DNA from: Gilliamella sp. Lep-s35
GTDB taxonomy: Bacteria; Pseudomonadota; Gammaproteobacteria; Enterobacterales; Orbaceae
Assembly: GCF_009795845.1 (NCBI RefSeq)
Contig: NZ_WTEX01000022.1
Span: 1-37,690 of the forward strand
Reading direction: 5' to 3'
Length of the DNA stretch: 37,690 bases
A program made the translations under genes and the position numbers. This document shows positions 29,787 to 36,393 of the stretch, in pieces. How positions within the stretch are numbered: the stretch's first letter is position 1; each line of letters starts with the position of its first letter. A model generated the notes under the pieces. The model saw only the letters and a program-made list of their open reading frames with translations. It searched no databases and had not been told where the DNA came from.

Positions 29787-31211
29787 ATGAGTCAAGATGT
29801 TAAAACACAAGTTGTGGTTTTAGGAGCAGGACCAGCGGGTTATTCCGCTGCGTTCCGTGCTGCCGACCTTGGACTAGAAGTTACTCTTGTTGAACGTTAT
29901 TCAACACTTGGTGGTGTTTGTTTAAATGTAGGCTGTATTCCATCAAAAGCATTACTTCATGTTGCTAAAGTAATGGATGAAGCTAAATCATTAAGCGAAC
30001 ATGGTATTCATTTTGGCACACCTAGATTGGAACTTGATAAAGTCCGAGGTTGGAAAGAAAAAGTGATAAGCCAACTAACTAATGGACTAGCTGGTATGGC
30101 CAAAATGCGAAAAGTCAATGTGATTCAAGGTGAAGCTCAATTTACAGGTAGCCATACCATGGAGGTAACTTCATCAAAAGGAATCACTAAGATCACCTTT
30201 GATAATGCAATTATTGCAGCGGGTTCTCGCCCAATTAAGTTGCCTTTTATTCCACATGATGATCCTCGTATTTGGGATTCTACAGATGCCTTAGCCTTAA
30301 CCACCATTCCTAAAAAATTATTATTAATGGGTGGCGGAATTATAGGTCTTGAAATGGGCACTGTATACCATGCACTTGGTTCAGAAGTCGATGTAGTTGA
30401 AATGTTTGATCAAGTGATTCCAGCTGCCGATAAAGATGTAATTAAAGTCTTTACTAAACAGATCCAAAAGAAATTCACTTTACGATTGGAAACTAAAGTG
30501 ACTACCGTTGAAGCAAAACATGATGCAATTTATGTCACCATGGAAAAGAAAGACGGCACTACCGAAACACATACTTATGATGCGGTATTAGTGGCTATTG
30601 GTCGTACACCAAATGGTAAATTAATTAGTGCGGAAAAAGCAGGCGTTAATGTTACTGATCGCGGATTTATCGAAGTTGATAAACAGATGCGTACCAATGT
30701 TCCGCATATCTATGCAATTGGAGATATTGTTGGTCAACCAATGCTTGCGCACAAAGGCGTACACGAAGGTCATGTGGCAGCAGAAGTAATTGCAGGTAAA
30801 AAACACTTCTTTGATCCAAAAACCATTCCTTCTATCGCTTATACCGAACCCGAAGTTGCTTGGGTTGGTTTAACTGAAAAAGAAGCGAAAGAAAAAGGAA
30901 TTGATTATGAAGTATCAATCTTCCCATGGGCAGCTTCAGGACGAGCTATTGCTTCTGATTGCTCTGAAGGGATGACAAAGCTGATCTTCAATAAAGCAGA
31001 TAATCGCCTATTAGGTGGTGCGGTTGTTGGTGCAAATGGTGGTGAATTACTTGGTGAAATCACCTTAGCTGTCGAAATGGGTTGTGATGCCGAAGATATC
31101 GCATTAACAATTCATGCTCACCCAACATTGCATGAATCAATTGGCTTAGCCTCTGAAATTTATGAAGGCTCTGTCACTGATTTACCAAATGCTAAAGCGA
31201 AGAAGAAATAG
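29787..31211 (+). CDS. lpd: dihydrolipoamide dehydrogenase (E3)
   Basis: 474 residues, the same as E. coli Lpd. FAD flavoprotein that reoxidises dihydrolipoamide using NAD+, shared by pyruvate and 2-oxoglutarate dehydrogenases. The FAD site is VLGAGPAGYSAAFRAADLG, the redox disulfide C45/C50 is in GGVCLNVGCIPSK, the NAD motif is GGGIIGLEMG, and the C-terminal HAHPTLHE holds the active-site histidine. AAGGAG ribosome site. Last gene of aceE-aceF-lpd, with a strong terminator 31 bases on. Confidence 0.98.
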   Translation: MSQDVKTQVVVLGAGPAGYSAAFRAADLGLEVTLVERYSTLGGVCLNVGCIPSKALLHVAKVMDEAKSLSEHGIHFGTPRLELDKVRGWKEKVISQLTNGLAGMAKMRKVNVIQGEAQFTGSHTMEVTSSKGITKITFDNAIIAAGSRPIKLPFIPHDDPRIWDSTDALALTTIPKKLLLMGGGIIGLEMGTVYHALGSEVDVVEMFDQVIPAADKDVIKVFTKQIQKKFTLRLETKVTTVEAKHDAIYVTMEKKDGTTETHTYDAVLVAIGRTPNGKLISAEKAGVNVTDRGFIEVDKQMRTNVPHIYAIGDIVGQPMLAHKGVHEGHVAAEVIAGKKHFFDPKTIPSIAYTEPEVAWVGLTEKEAKEKGIDYEVSIFPWAASGRAIASDCSEGMTKLIFNKADNRLLGGAVVGANGGELLGEITLAVEMGCDAEDIALTIHAHPTLHESIGLASEIYEGSVTDLPNAKAKKK

Positions 31212-31241
31212 TAATAAAAAGTCATTTATATACTTAATAGA

Positions 31242-31275
31242 ATGCCGTTAGCTCAAACTAACGGTATTTTTATTT
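31242..31275 (+). terminator. rho-independent terminator of aceEF-lpd
   Basis: Stem ATGCCGTTAG / CTAACGGTAT (one G-U pair) with the loop CTCAAA, followed by TTTTTATTTTATTT. A textbook intrinsic terminator, marking the boundary between the housekeeping operon and the rhs region. Confidence 0.9.
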
Positions 31276-31442
31276 TATTTATAAAATAATTTTGTTAAAA
31301 AGTTTCAGGAGTGTACTACGTTTATGTAGAAAATAAATAAAAATCAATTAATTAAATTAATCCCTCCCCTGATAAATCTCAAGTTATGTATTTTGAGTGA
31401 ATTATTTTAAGCATATGAAATGTAAAAACTTGATGTTTTCTA
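31276..31442. other. gap between lpd terminator and truncated rhs
   Basis: AT-rich, no coding frame, no recognisable promoter or insertion-sequence end. Rhs homology starts abruptly near 31443 in mid-domain, so a deletion or recombination breakpoint lies at about 31430-31445. Confidence 0.5.
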
Positions 31443-31511
31443 GCAGGAACAAAAACAGCGAAAATTGTCCACACCAAGATTTATCGCTATCTTTGGGATG
31501 GTAATGTTTTA

Positions 31512-32357
31512 TTGCATGAATGGCATTATCAGCGTGCACGGCGTCCTAAGGTTATTACTGACGAGCTGGGAATGCTTATGTTGGACCGACCCGAACCGGT
31601 CGAAAACCTAACCACTTGGGTTTATGAAGAAGGAAGTTTAGTCCCCACCGCAAAGCTATGCGAAGGCAAGTCCTACTCGATTGTATCGGACTATTTGGGC
31701 AGACCCGCGCAGGCCTATGATGATAAAGGGGAACTGGTTTGGCAGGTGGAATTTGACATCTATGGCAGAATACGGGAAGATACTTTTAACAATCAGCCGT
31801 TTATTCCGTTCAGACAACTGGGGCAGTATGAAGACCAAGAACTAGATGGACTTTATTATAATCGTTTCAGGTATTACGACAGTAATACAGGAACTTATAT
31901 TAGCCAAGATCCGATAAGGTTAGCAGGTAATAACCCGAATTTTTATGCGTATGTGCATGATAGCAATGCTTGGGTGGATCCGTTTGGGTTGGATGTTATT
32001 ACTGTTTATCATTATACGAGTGATAAAGGATATAAATCTATAATGGGATCAGGAGTAATTAAAGCTAGTGATCCTGGAGCTAGAGGGAAAGGTTCAATTA
32101 AAGGGAAGCCTAAGGCTGTTTATGTTACTGGAATTCCTCCAGAGCAATTGCAGATTTCTGGAAATCGAGGAAAAATGGGACTAACAGGGGAAAAAAGTAC
32201 TCATTATATAGCTTTTCAAATAGATGAAAGTAAAGTGAAATTAGTCGATCCTCAAAATCCTACATTGAGATTGTATGTTGAGGATAATGTGGAATTAAGA
32301 GATGCAAATAATAAACTTAAGAAGGGTGTTTCTCATGGAAAAACTTCTTGTAAATAA
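31512..32357 (+). CDS. 5'-truncated rhs gene end with HYD1-type ADP-ribosyltransferase tip (module 1)
   Basis: 281 codons from an in-frame TTG; the frame is open back to 31434, and Rhs-like residues (KIYRYLWDGNVLLHEW) begin near 31443. The N-terminal and YD-repeat shell of a normal Rhs (over 1,000 residues) is missing, so this is a remnant. Residues 1-160 are the Rhs core end ([40 protein letters not shown]) ending in the self-cleavage motif DPFGL (156-160). The 121-residue tip (VYHYTS...GSGVIKAS...KAVYVTGIPP) fits the HYD1 class of toxin ADP-ribosyltransferases; this is family resemblance by eye. It ends TSCK. The candidate immunity gene follows after 12 bases. No ribosome site precedes the TTG. 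Confidence 0.75.
   Translation: MHEWHYQRARRPKVITDELGMLMLDRPEPVENLTTWVYEEGSLVPTAKLCEGKSYSIVSDYLGRPAQAYDDKGELVWQVEFDIYGRIREDTFNNQPFIPFRQLGQYEDQELDGLYYNRFRYYDSNTGTYISQDPIRLAGNNPNFYAYVHDSNAWVDPFGLDVITVYHYTSDKGYKSIMGSGVIKASDPGARGKGSIKGKPKAVYVTGIPPEQLQISGNRGKMGLTGEKSTHYIAFQIDESKVKLVDPQNPTLRLYVEDNVELRDANNKLKKGVSHGKTSCK
31801..31991 (+). repeat. rhs core 3'-end repeat, copy 1
   Basis: The longest core context (attached to upstream rhs sequence). It shares with copies 2-5 a block that includes AACCCGAATTTTTATGCGTA and continues through TGTGCATGAT (31932-31961), and encodes ...[10 protein letters not shown] at its right end. GC content is clearly higher than in the tips that follow. Confidence 0.85.
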
Positions 32358-32369
32358 ATATTACTAGAT

Positions 32370-32795
32370 ATGGAATTTACTGGCGAATTATATTTTTATT
32401 ATTCAGATAAACCAAATGAAACTGTAATTAATTTATTGAAATTATATGCGGATAAGATAGGTTATGAATATAATTATGAGATTAACGATTTAGGTGAACA
32501 TTCTATTATGTTCTTTAAAAATAAAGAAATGTGGGAATATCATTTAGAGCATGGGTATAATGTTGATTTAAATGGAGAAGGTTGTTTTTATATAAATGCT
32601 AGAATAGTTTCTTTAGATGGAAAAGCCTCTTTATATGAATTAAATGGGCGTTCAAATTTTGAACCTACGGATACATGTTTTACTTTTAATAAAGTATCTT
32701 ATTATGTATTAACTGTTCCTTGTGCCATTGAAGAAGATTCTTTTTCTAAAAAAATATATACAGACTTTCACAATCTTTTAATAATGGGTAAATAG
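32370..32795 (+). CDS. candidate immunity protein for module 1
   Basis: 141-residue acidic, aromatic-rich soluble protein without signal peptide or membrane segment (FTGELYFYYSDKPNE at the start). I do not recognise the family. Its place 12 bases after the ADP-ribosyltransferase tip, its small size and its low GC fit an immunity protein that blocks the tip inside the producing cell. That role is inferred from position alone. Confidence 0.7.
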   Translation: MEFTGELYFYYSDKPNETVINLLKLYADKIGYEYNYEINDLGEHSIMFFKNKEMWEYHLEHGYNVDLNGEGCFYINARIVSLDGKASLYELNGRSNFEPTDTCFTFNKVSYYVLTVPCAIEEDSFSKKIYTDFHNLLIMGK

Positions 32796-32864
32796 GAAAA
32801 TAAAAGATGATAAATTAATAAGCCAACTTAATAGTTGTTTTATTATTACCATAAACATTATCTT

Positions 32865-33065
32865 ATGCAACAAAAGCATTTACCATTATTCATACTATCA
32901 TTATTACTTATTACAGCACGTAATAATCACAAAAACGAACAAGCAATTAAATTTCCCCACCGCGTGGGGAATAGCTTGCTTATAAGCGATAAAGACGCAT
33001 TGACTAAATTGAGTAATATTGATACAGGAAAAAATAGTAAAATAGAAAATTGTTATTTGAAATAA
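32865..33065 (+). CDS. small lipoprotein-like ORF with damaged lipobox
   Basis: 66 residues from ATG 32865 (MQQKHLPLFILSLLLITARN). The N-terminus is a lipoprotein-style signal, but the expected cysteine after LLITA is arginine (CGT; one base from TGT). The rest (FPHRVGNSLLISDKDALTKL...) is not recognised. No ribosome site is seen. Perhaps a decayed periplasmic lipoprotein left from a lost cassette. It might not be expressed. Confidence 0.35.
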   Translation: MQQKHLPLFILSLLLITARNNHKNEQAIKFPHRVGNSLLISDKDALTKLSNIDTGKNSKIENCYLK

Positions 33066-33103
33066 TATAAATCAAGAGCTAGGTTATAATACAATAGATC
33101 CTA

Positions 33104-33224
33104 GTATTACGACAGTAATACAGGAACTTATATAAGCCAAGATCCCATAAAACTTGCAGGAAACAACCCGAATTTTTATGCGTATGTGCATGATAGTAAT
33201 GCTTGGGTGGATCCGTTTGGGTTG
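33104..33224 (+). repeat. rhs core 3'-end repeat, copy 2
   Basis: Starts abruptly at GTATTACGAC (matching copy 1 within its YYDSNTGTYISQDP segment) immediately after an in-frame TAG and ends at ...DPFGL. Variant residue: IKLAGN instead of IRLAGN. Confidence 0.85.
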
Positions 33225-33584
33225 GATGAGAAAATTTTAACAGAAGGAATTATTTATCGAGCAGGTAGTGGTACACTTAATAATTTCACACCTGCAGTAA
33301 AAGATCTTCCAGGTGGACTTTCAACATTTACAACAACAGAGGTTATGATAAAAAAAATGCCTTCAACATCAAAAGCACAAATAATAGATATTTCAAAATT
33401 AGGATCGGGAGTGGAAGCAGTATTAGATGGTTCAGATGGCCATGTGAGTATTCGCCCTAAAGGAGATTTGGATGGTTCTGCCTTAAAAAAATGGACTGAA
33501 TTAAAAGGAGTAGATGCTCCTAATCCTTTGGCTGAAGATGTAAAAAAGGGGCATATTGGAGAGTGGAAACCAAGCTGTAAATAA
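33186..33584 (+). CDS. orphan rhs tip, unrecognised toxin (module 2)
   Basis: 132 codons from an in-frame GTG inside the core repeat; the frame is open only back to 33105. Residues 1-13 are the core end ([12 protein letters not shown]). The 119-residue tip (IIYRAGSGTLNNFTPAVKDL, then GGLSTFTTTEVM) matches nothing I can name. The early Arg after a Tyr and a later STF might echo an ADP-ribosyltransferase layout, but this is weak. It ends PSCK. The GTG has no ribosome site, so it is probably silent unless recombined onto a full rhs gene. Its immunity gene starts one base after its stop. Confidence 0.6.
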   Translation: MHDSNAWVDPFGLDEKILTEGIIYRAGSGTLNNFTPAVKDLPGGLSTFTTTEVMIKKMPSTSKAQIIDISKLGSGVEAVLDGSDGHVSIRPKGDLDGSALKKWTELKGVDAPNPLAEDVKKGHIGEWKPSCK

Positions 33585-33585
33585 A

Positions 33586-34050
33586 ATGGATAACTTAAAT
33601 AAAAATCTATATTTAGAAAAATGGGGTAATGAATTTATTATACCTCAACTAGAAGAGATTGTATCAAAAATAAAAATCAATCACAATGATATATTATCAT
33701 ACAGCAGAATAGAAACTACTAAAAATGATACTATATTCTCTTGGTTAATTAGTACAGTATTAAAGCCTTATATGTTTGAAAATACCGATATTCATGAAGT
33801 AGTTTTAAGTATCTCATTTCAAATAAAAGGTCGAAATATTTTTTTAGATGGTGATATATCTTTAGAAGATGGCAGGATTTTGTATGAAATCGACAGATAC
33901 TTTATTTTGGACTTAAATTCAAAGGAAGAATGCATCCATATAAACAATTTATTATTACAATTTTTTGATATGAGTTTCTATTTTATTCAGAAAGGAATTA
34001 ATCTGATTTCAGAAGAGAACAAAAAAGGAAATGTATCTGATTTTAACTAA
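33586..34050 (+). CDS. candidate immunity protein for module 2
   Basis: 154 residues from ATG 33586, placed one base after the toxin's TAA; a longer in-frame start (33556) would overlap the toxin and is less likely. Soluble, rich in Ile, Asn and Asp, no signal peptide or motifs known to me (NLYLEKWGNEFIIPQLEEIV). The immunity role is inferred from position and spacing. Confidence 0.65.
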   Translation: MDNLNKNLYLEKWGNEFIIPQLEEIVSKIKINHNDILSYSRIETTKNDTIFSWLISTVLKPYMFENTDIHEVVLSISFQIKGRNIFLDGDISLEDGRILYEIDRYFILDLNSKEECIHINNLLLQFFDMSFYFIQKGINLISEENKKGNVSDFN

Positions 34051-34086
34051 TTTTAAGTTATTAAAAAACAACCTTTATGGTTGGTC

Positions 34087-34295
34087 TTTCTTAAGAAGAT
34101 AAGTTTTCCATTCCGTTCCGGCAATGAGGGCAGTATGAAGATGTAGAAACAGGGCTTTATTATAATCGGTTTAGGTATTATAATCCTGAAACCGGCTTAT
34201 ATATTAGCCAAGATCCTATAAGATTAGCAGGAAACAACCCGAATTTTTATGCGTATGTGCATGATTCGAATACGATGGTTGATGTGTTCGGGTTA
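34087..34295 (+). repeat. rhs core 3'-end repeat, copy 3 (with in-frame TGA)
   Basis: Begins TTTCTTAAGAAGATAAGTTT, the same left edge as copy 5, and runs to ...VDVFGL. Relative to copy 1 the codon pair CAA-CTG has become CAA-TGA (34125-34127), interrupting the frame. The end motif is DVFGL rather than DPFGL. Confidence 0.85.
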
Positions 34296-34667
34296 TTTAC
34301 GGTTTATCGTCTTTTAAGAGATGATGAAGTAATTGAAAATGGGATATCTGCTAAAAAACCAGGCAGAGGAATGACGGTGCATGGACATGTGTCGTCTGGC
34401 AGTCGAAATAATGGATCACAGTATATTTCAACAAGTACTGATTCAACTATCTTAGAAAAGTGGAAACAGCCAGGACAACGCATGATTTCATTTGATACTG
34501 ATGATGTTATTCCTGATATAAAAGGTAATAAAAATATTATAGACATATCTACAGTTGAAAAAGCTAAAGCAAATGGAGTCGGTGGTGTTTCTGCTAATAT
34601 GGCAGCAAGTTCTAAAGAAGTTTTAGTAGAAGGATATGTACCATCGGATAAAATTAAATGTCATTAA
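34257..34667 (+). CDS. orphan rhs tip, R-S-E ADP-ribosyltransferase-like toxin (module 3)
   Basis: 136 codons from an in-frame GTG; the core frame is open back to 34128. After HDSNTMVDVFGL comes a 123-residue tip whose layout fits an arginine-type ADP-ribosyltransferase: Arg in VYRLLRDDE, a conserved GISAKKPG, an STS strand (SQYISTSTDS) and a late Glu strand (KEVLVEGYVP). Such folds occur widely in Rhs/CdiA tips. The catalytic assignment is by pattern only. It ends KCH. No ribosome site; probably a silent cassette. Confidence 0.62.
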   Translation: MHDSNTMVDVFGLFTVYRLLRDDEVIENGISAKKPGRGMTVHGHVSSGSRNNGSQYISTSTDSTILEKWKQPGQRMISFDTDDVIPDIKGNKNIIDISTVEKAKANGVGGVSANMAASSKEVLVEGYVPSDKIKCH

Positions 34668-34677
34668 AATTGAAAAA

Positions 34678-34696
34678 ATAATGTGTATAAAAACAT
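34678..34696 (+). repeat. 19-bp direct repeat, left copy (at immunity gene 3 start)
   Basis: ATAATGTGTATAAAAACAT, containing the ATG of the immunity gene at 34681. An exact second copy lies at 34986-35004. Confidence 0.8.
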
Positions 34697-34989
34697 CTTT
34701 AAATATTATAGAAGAAAAATTAATTGGTGAAAATTCTATTCCTATAAAAATCCATGTAGGTTCAGGGGTTGATGAAGATGATTACTTACTGTTAAGGAAA
34801 GCCATTTTACATGCAATAGAATACTATCAAGATAAAAAAGAAGTTCCTAAAAAATTAGCATTAGCATTTGTTAATATTTCTAATTATTTTTTTATATCAA
34901 AAGATTCTCCCTATAGTGAAAAAGAAATGATAATGATCGAAAATATTGGTAATGAATTATCTGAACTAGGAGAAAAATTATTTTCATAA
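34681..34989 (+). CDS. candidate immunity protein for module 3
   Basis: 102 residues from ATG 34681, 13 bases after the toxin stop. An upstream ATG (34636) would overlap the toxin by 32 bases. The protein is soluble and mostly helical (DEDDYLLLRKAILHAIEYYQ), with no motif I know. The immunity role is inferred from position. Its start codon and the bases after its stop lie in two copies of a 19-bp direct repeat. Confidence 0.65.
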   Translation: MCIKTSLNIIEEKLIGENSIPIKIHVGSGVDEDDYLLLRKAILHAIEYYQDKKEVPKKLALAFVNISNYFFISKDSPYSEKEMIMIENIGNELSELGEKLFS

Positions 34990-35004
34990 TGTGTATAAAA
35001 ACAT
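34986..35004 (+). repeat. 19-bp direct repeat, right copy
   Basis: Exact copy of 34678-34696, overlapping the immunity gene's last codons and stop (TAA 34987-34989). Its ATG reads MCIKT then TAG, the same first five residues as the immunity protein. Confidence 0.8.
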
Positions 35005-35076
35005 AGTATGAGTTTCACTATTCACATAGAAAATATAATTAAGAAATAAAAATAATTTAATAAAATGTAATTAAAT

Positions 35077-35634
35077 ATGAATTTAACAGCTAAAATTAGT
35101 CAAGATACTAAAGAAAACATAATAGGTAGAATTGGAGGAAATATTCCTGAATATTTTTTAAATAAAGTGAATGAAATCGATAATTATAATTTTTATTTAT
35201 CTTTCCAAAATCCTCAAGAGAAAGAAAAATATATATCTGTTTTTATACCGAAAAAGTATAATGAAATGATAGATAATAATATATATCCTAATTGTTCTAT
35301 AAAAGTATTTGTTCATTCTTTTTCAGAAGAAAGTAATAATGAAATTTATACGATTAAAGGCCTTAATAAAGCATATATAAAAGGGTATAAAAAAGTAGAA
35401 TCTGATGTTTTTAATTTTATAACAGAATCAAAAAATCCAAGACTTATACAAGATGAAAATTATTATTTTAAAGATTTAGAAAAAAATGGTTATGACTTTT
35501 TTATCCAGATTGATGAAGATTATTATCCAGAAAATTTAATCAAAGAAAACTATGTATTTGGTTATGGAGCATTATATTTATATAAACACAGTATAACTGC
35601 TGAAATAATAGCAGGTTTTTGGCAATATTCGTAA
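35077..35634 (+). CDS. unpartnered immunity-like protein
   Basis: 185-residue soluble protein (MNLTAKISQDTKENIIGRIG at the start; many Asn, Lys, Tyr). No signal peptide and no family recognised. It lies after the module 3 immunity gene and before core copy 4, with no toxin tip directly upstream. It could be an immunity gene whose toxin was lost, or a second immunity for module 3. A terminator-like hairpin follows at 35641. Confidence 0.6.
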   Translation: MNLTAKISQDTKENIIGRIGGNIPEYFLNKVNEIDNYNFYLSFQNPQEKEKYISVFIPKKYNEMIDNNIYPNCSIKVFVHSFSEESNNEIYTIKGLNKAYIKGYKKVESDVFNFITESKNPRLIQDENYYFKDLEKNGYDFFIQIDEDYYPENLIKENYVFGYGALYLYKHSITAEIIAGFWQYS

Positions 35635-35640
35635 ATATAT

Positions 35641-35668
35641 AAGGCAGTCTGAGGTGGCCTTTTTTCTT
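35641..35668 (+). terminator. terminator-like hairpin before module 4
   Basis: AAGGC pairs with GCCTT around an eleven-base loop, followed by TTTTTTCTTATT. Short stem, good T run. Confidence 0.5.
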
Positions 35669-35673
35669 ATTCA

Positions 35674-35769
35674 ATATAAGTCAAGATCCCGATAAGGTTA
35701 GCAGGTAATAACCCGAATTTTTATGCGTATGTGCATGATTCGAATACGATGGTTGATGTGTTCGGGTTG
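35674..35769 (+). repeat. rhs core 3'-end repeat, copy 4 (frameshifted)
   Basis: The shortest copy. Compared with copy 1 it has an extra C in CAAGATCCCGATAAGG (about 35688-35690), which shifts the upstream frame out of the tip frame. It ends ...VDVFGL like copy 3. Confidence 0.82.
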
Positions 35770-35982
35770 TGGACAATAAAATTAGGGGGATATAAAATTC
35801 AAGTGCATGCTAATGACGTTGACCCTTGGCCAAGTAACCCACATGGCCATATTTATGATAAAGGGTTGGTTATTGACAATGAAGGTAAAATTTTTAAAGC
35901 CCATAATGGACCTCAAGTTGATAAACTTAATAAAAAAGATGCTAAAATCTGGAAAGAAGCTTTAGCTAGTAAATGTAAATAG
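35731..35982 (+). CDS. orphan rhs tip, short His/Asp-rich unrecognised toxin (module 4)
   Basis: 83 codons from an in-frame GTG. After HDSNTMVDVFGL comes a tip of only 70 residues, short for an Rhs toxin, with a striking H-x-N-D-x-D-P-W-P-S-x-P-H-x-H cluster (HANDVDPWPSNPHGHIYD). The density of His and Asp suggests metal binding or a nuclease-like centre, but I know no family for it. It ends SKCK, then TAG, and the immunity ATG follows with no gap. The upstream core is frameshifted, so it is silent as it stands. Confidence 0.55.
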   Translation: MHDSNTMVDVFGLWTIKLGGYKIQVHANDVDPWPSNPHGHIYDKGLVIDNEGKIFKAHNGPQVDKLNKKDAKIWKEALASKCK

Positions 35983-36360
35983 ATGAAAAAAATAATAGTT
36001 GATAAAGATTTAATTATAAATCATTTCTCTGAAGCTAATAAAAAGTGGACTAGTGAAGATAATATGGAACTTATCACAAAAATTGATGAACAGGATTTAA
36101 ATTTAGTTGTCCCTAAATTAATAAGCTTACTTCCAAAAGAATTAGCAAATAGTATACTTTCTGATTTGTTAGAAAGACCAAGTTTTCCAATTCAATATAT
36201 CAATGAAATATATAATAAGGGAGATAAAGGATGTAAAATGACAATATGCTTAAGAGATAATTTACCTGCAGATATAGCTAATAGGTGTGAAAAGTCTTTA
36301 GATGAAGATATTAAAACACATTTTATAAATAGAAAAAATTATTTAAATAAAAACACTTAA
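35983..36360 (+). CDS. candidate immunity protein for module 4
   Basis: 125 residues, helical and charged (KKIIVDKDLIINHFSEANKK; LLPKELANSILSDLLERPSF). Its ATG directly follows the toxin's TAG, so the pair would be translated by coupling. Family not recognised. A hairpin overlaps its stop codon. Confidence 0.65.
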   Translation: MKKIIVDKDLIINHFSEANKKWTSEDNMELITKIDEQDLNLVVPKLISLLPKELANSILSDLLERPSFPIQYINEIYNKGDKGCKMTICLRDNLPADIANRCEKSLDEDIKTHFINRKNYLNKNT

Positions 36361-36386
36361 ATAAAACTACTTTTAAGAGTGTTTTT
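36349..36386 (+). terminator. terminator-like hairpin after immunity gene 4
   Basis: AAAAACACTTAA (36349-36360) pairs with TTAA-GA-GTGTTTTT (36373-36386) with a two-base bulge; the right arm itself supplies the T run. The left arm includes the end of the coding sequence. Confidence 0.5.
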
Positions 36387-36393
36387 AATTAAA

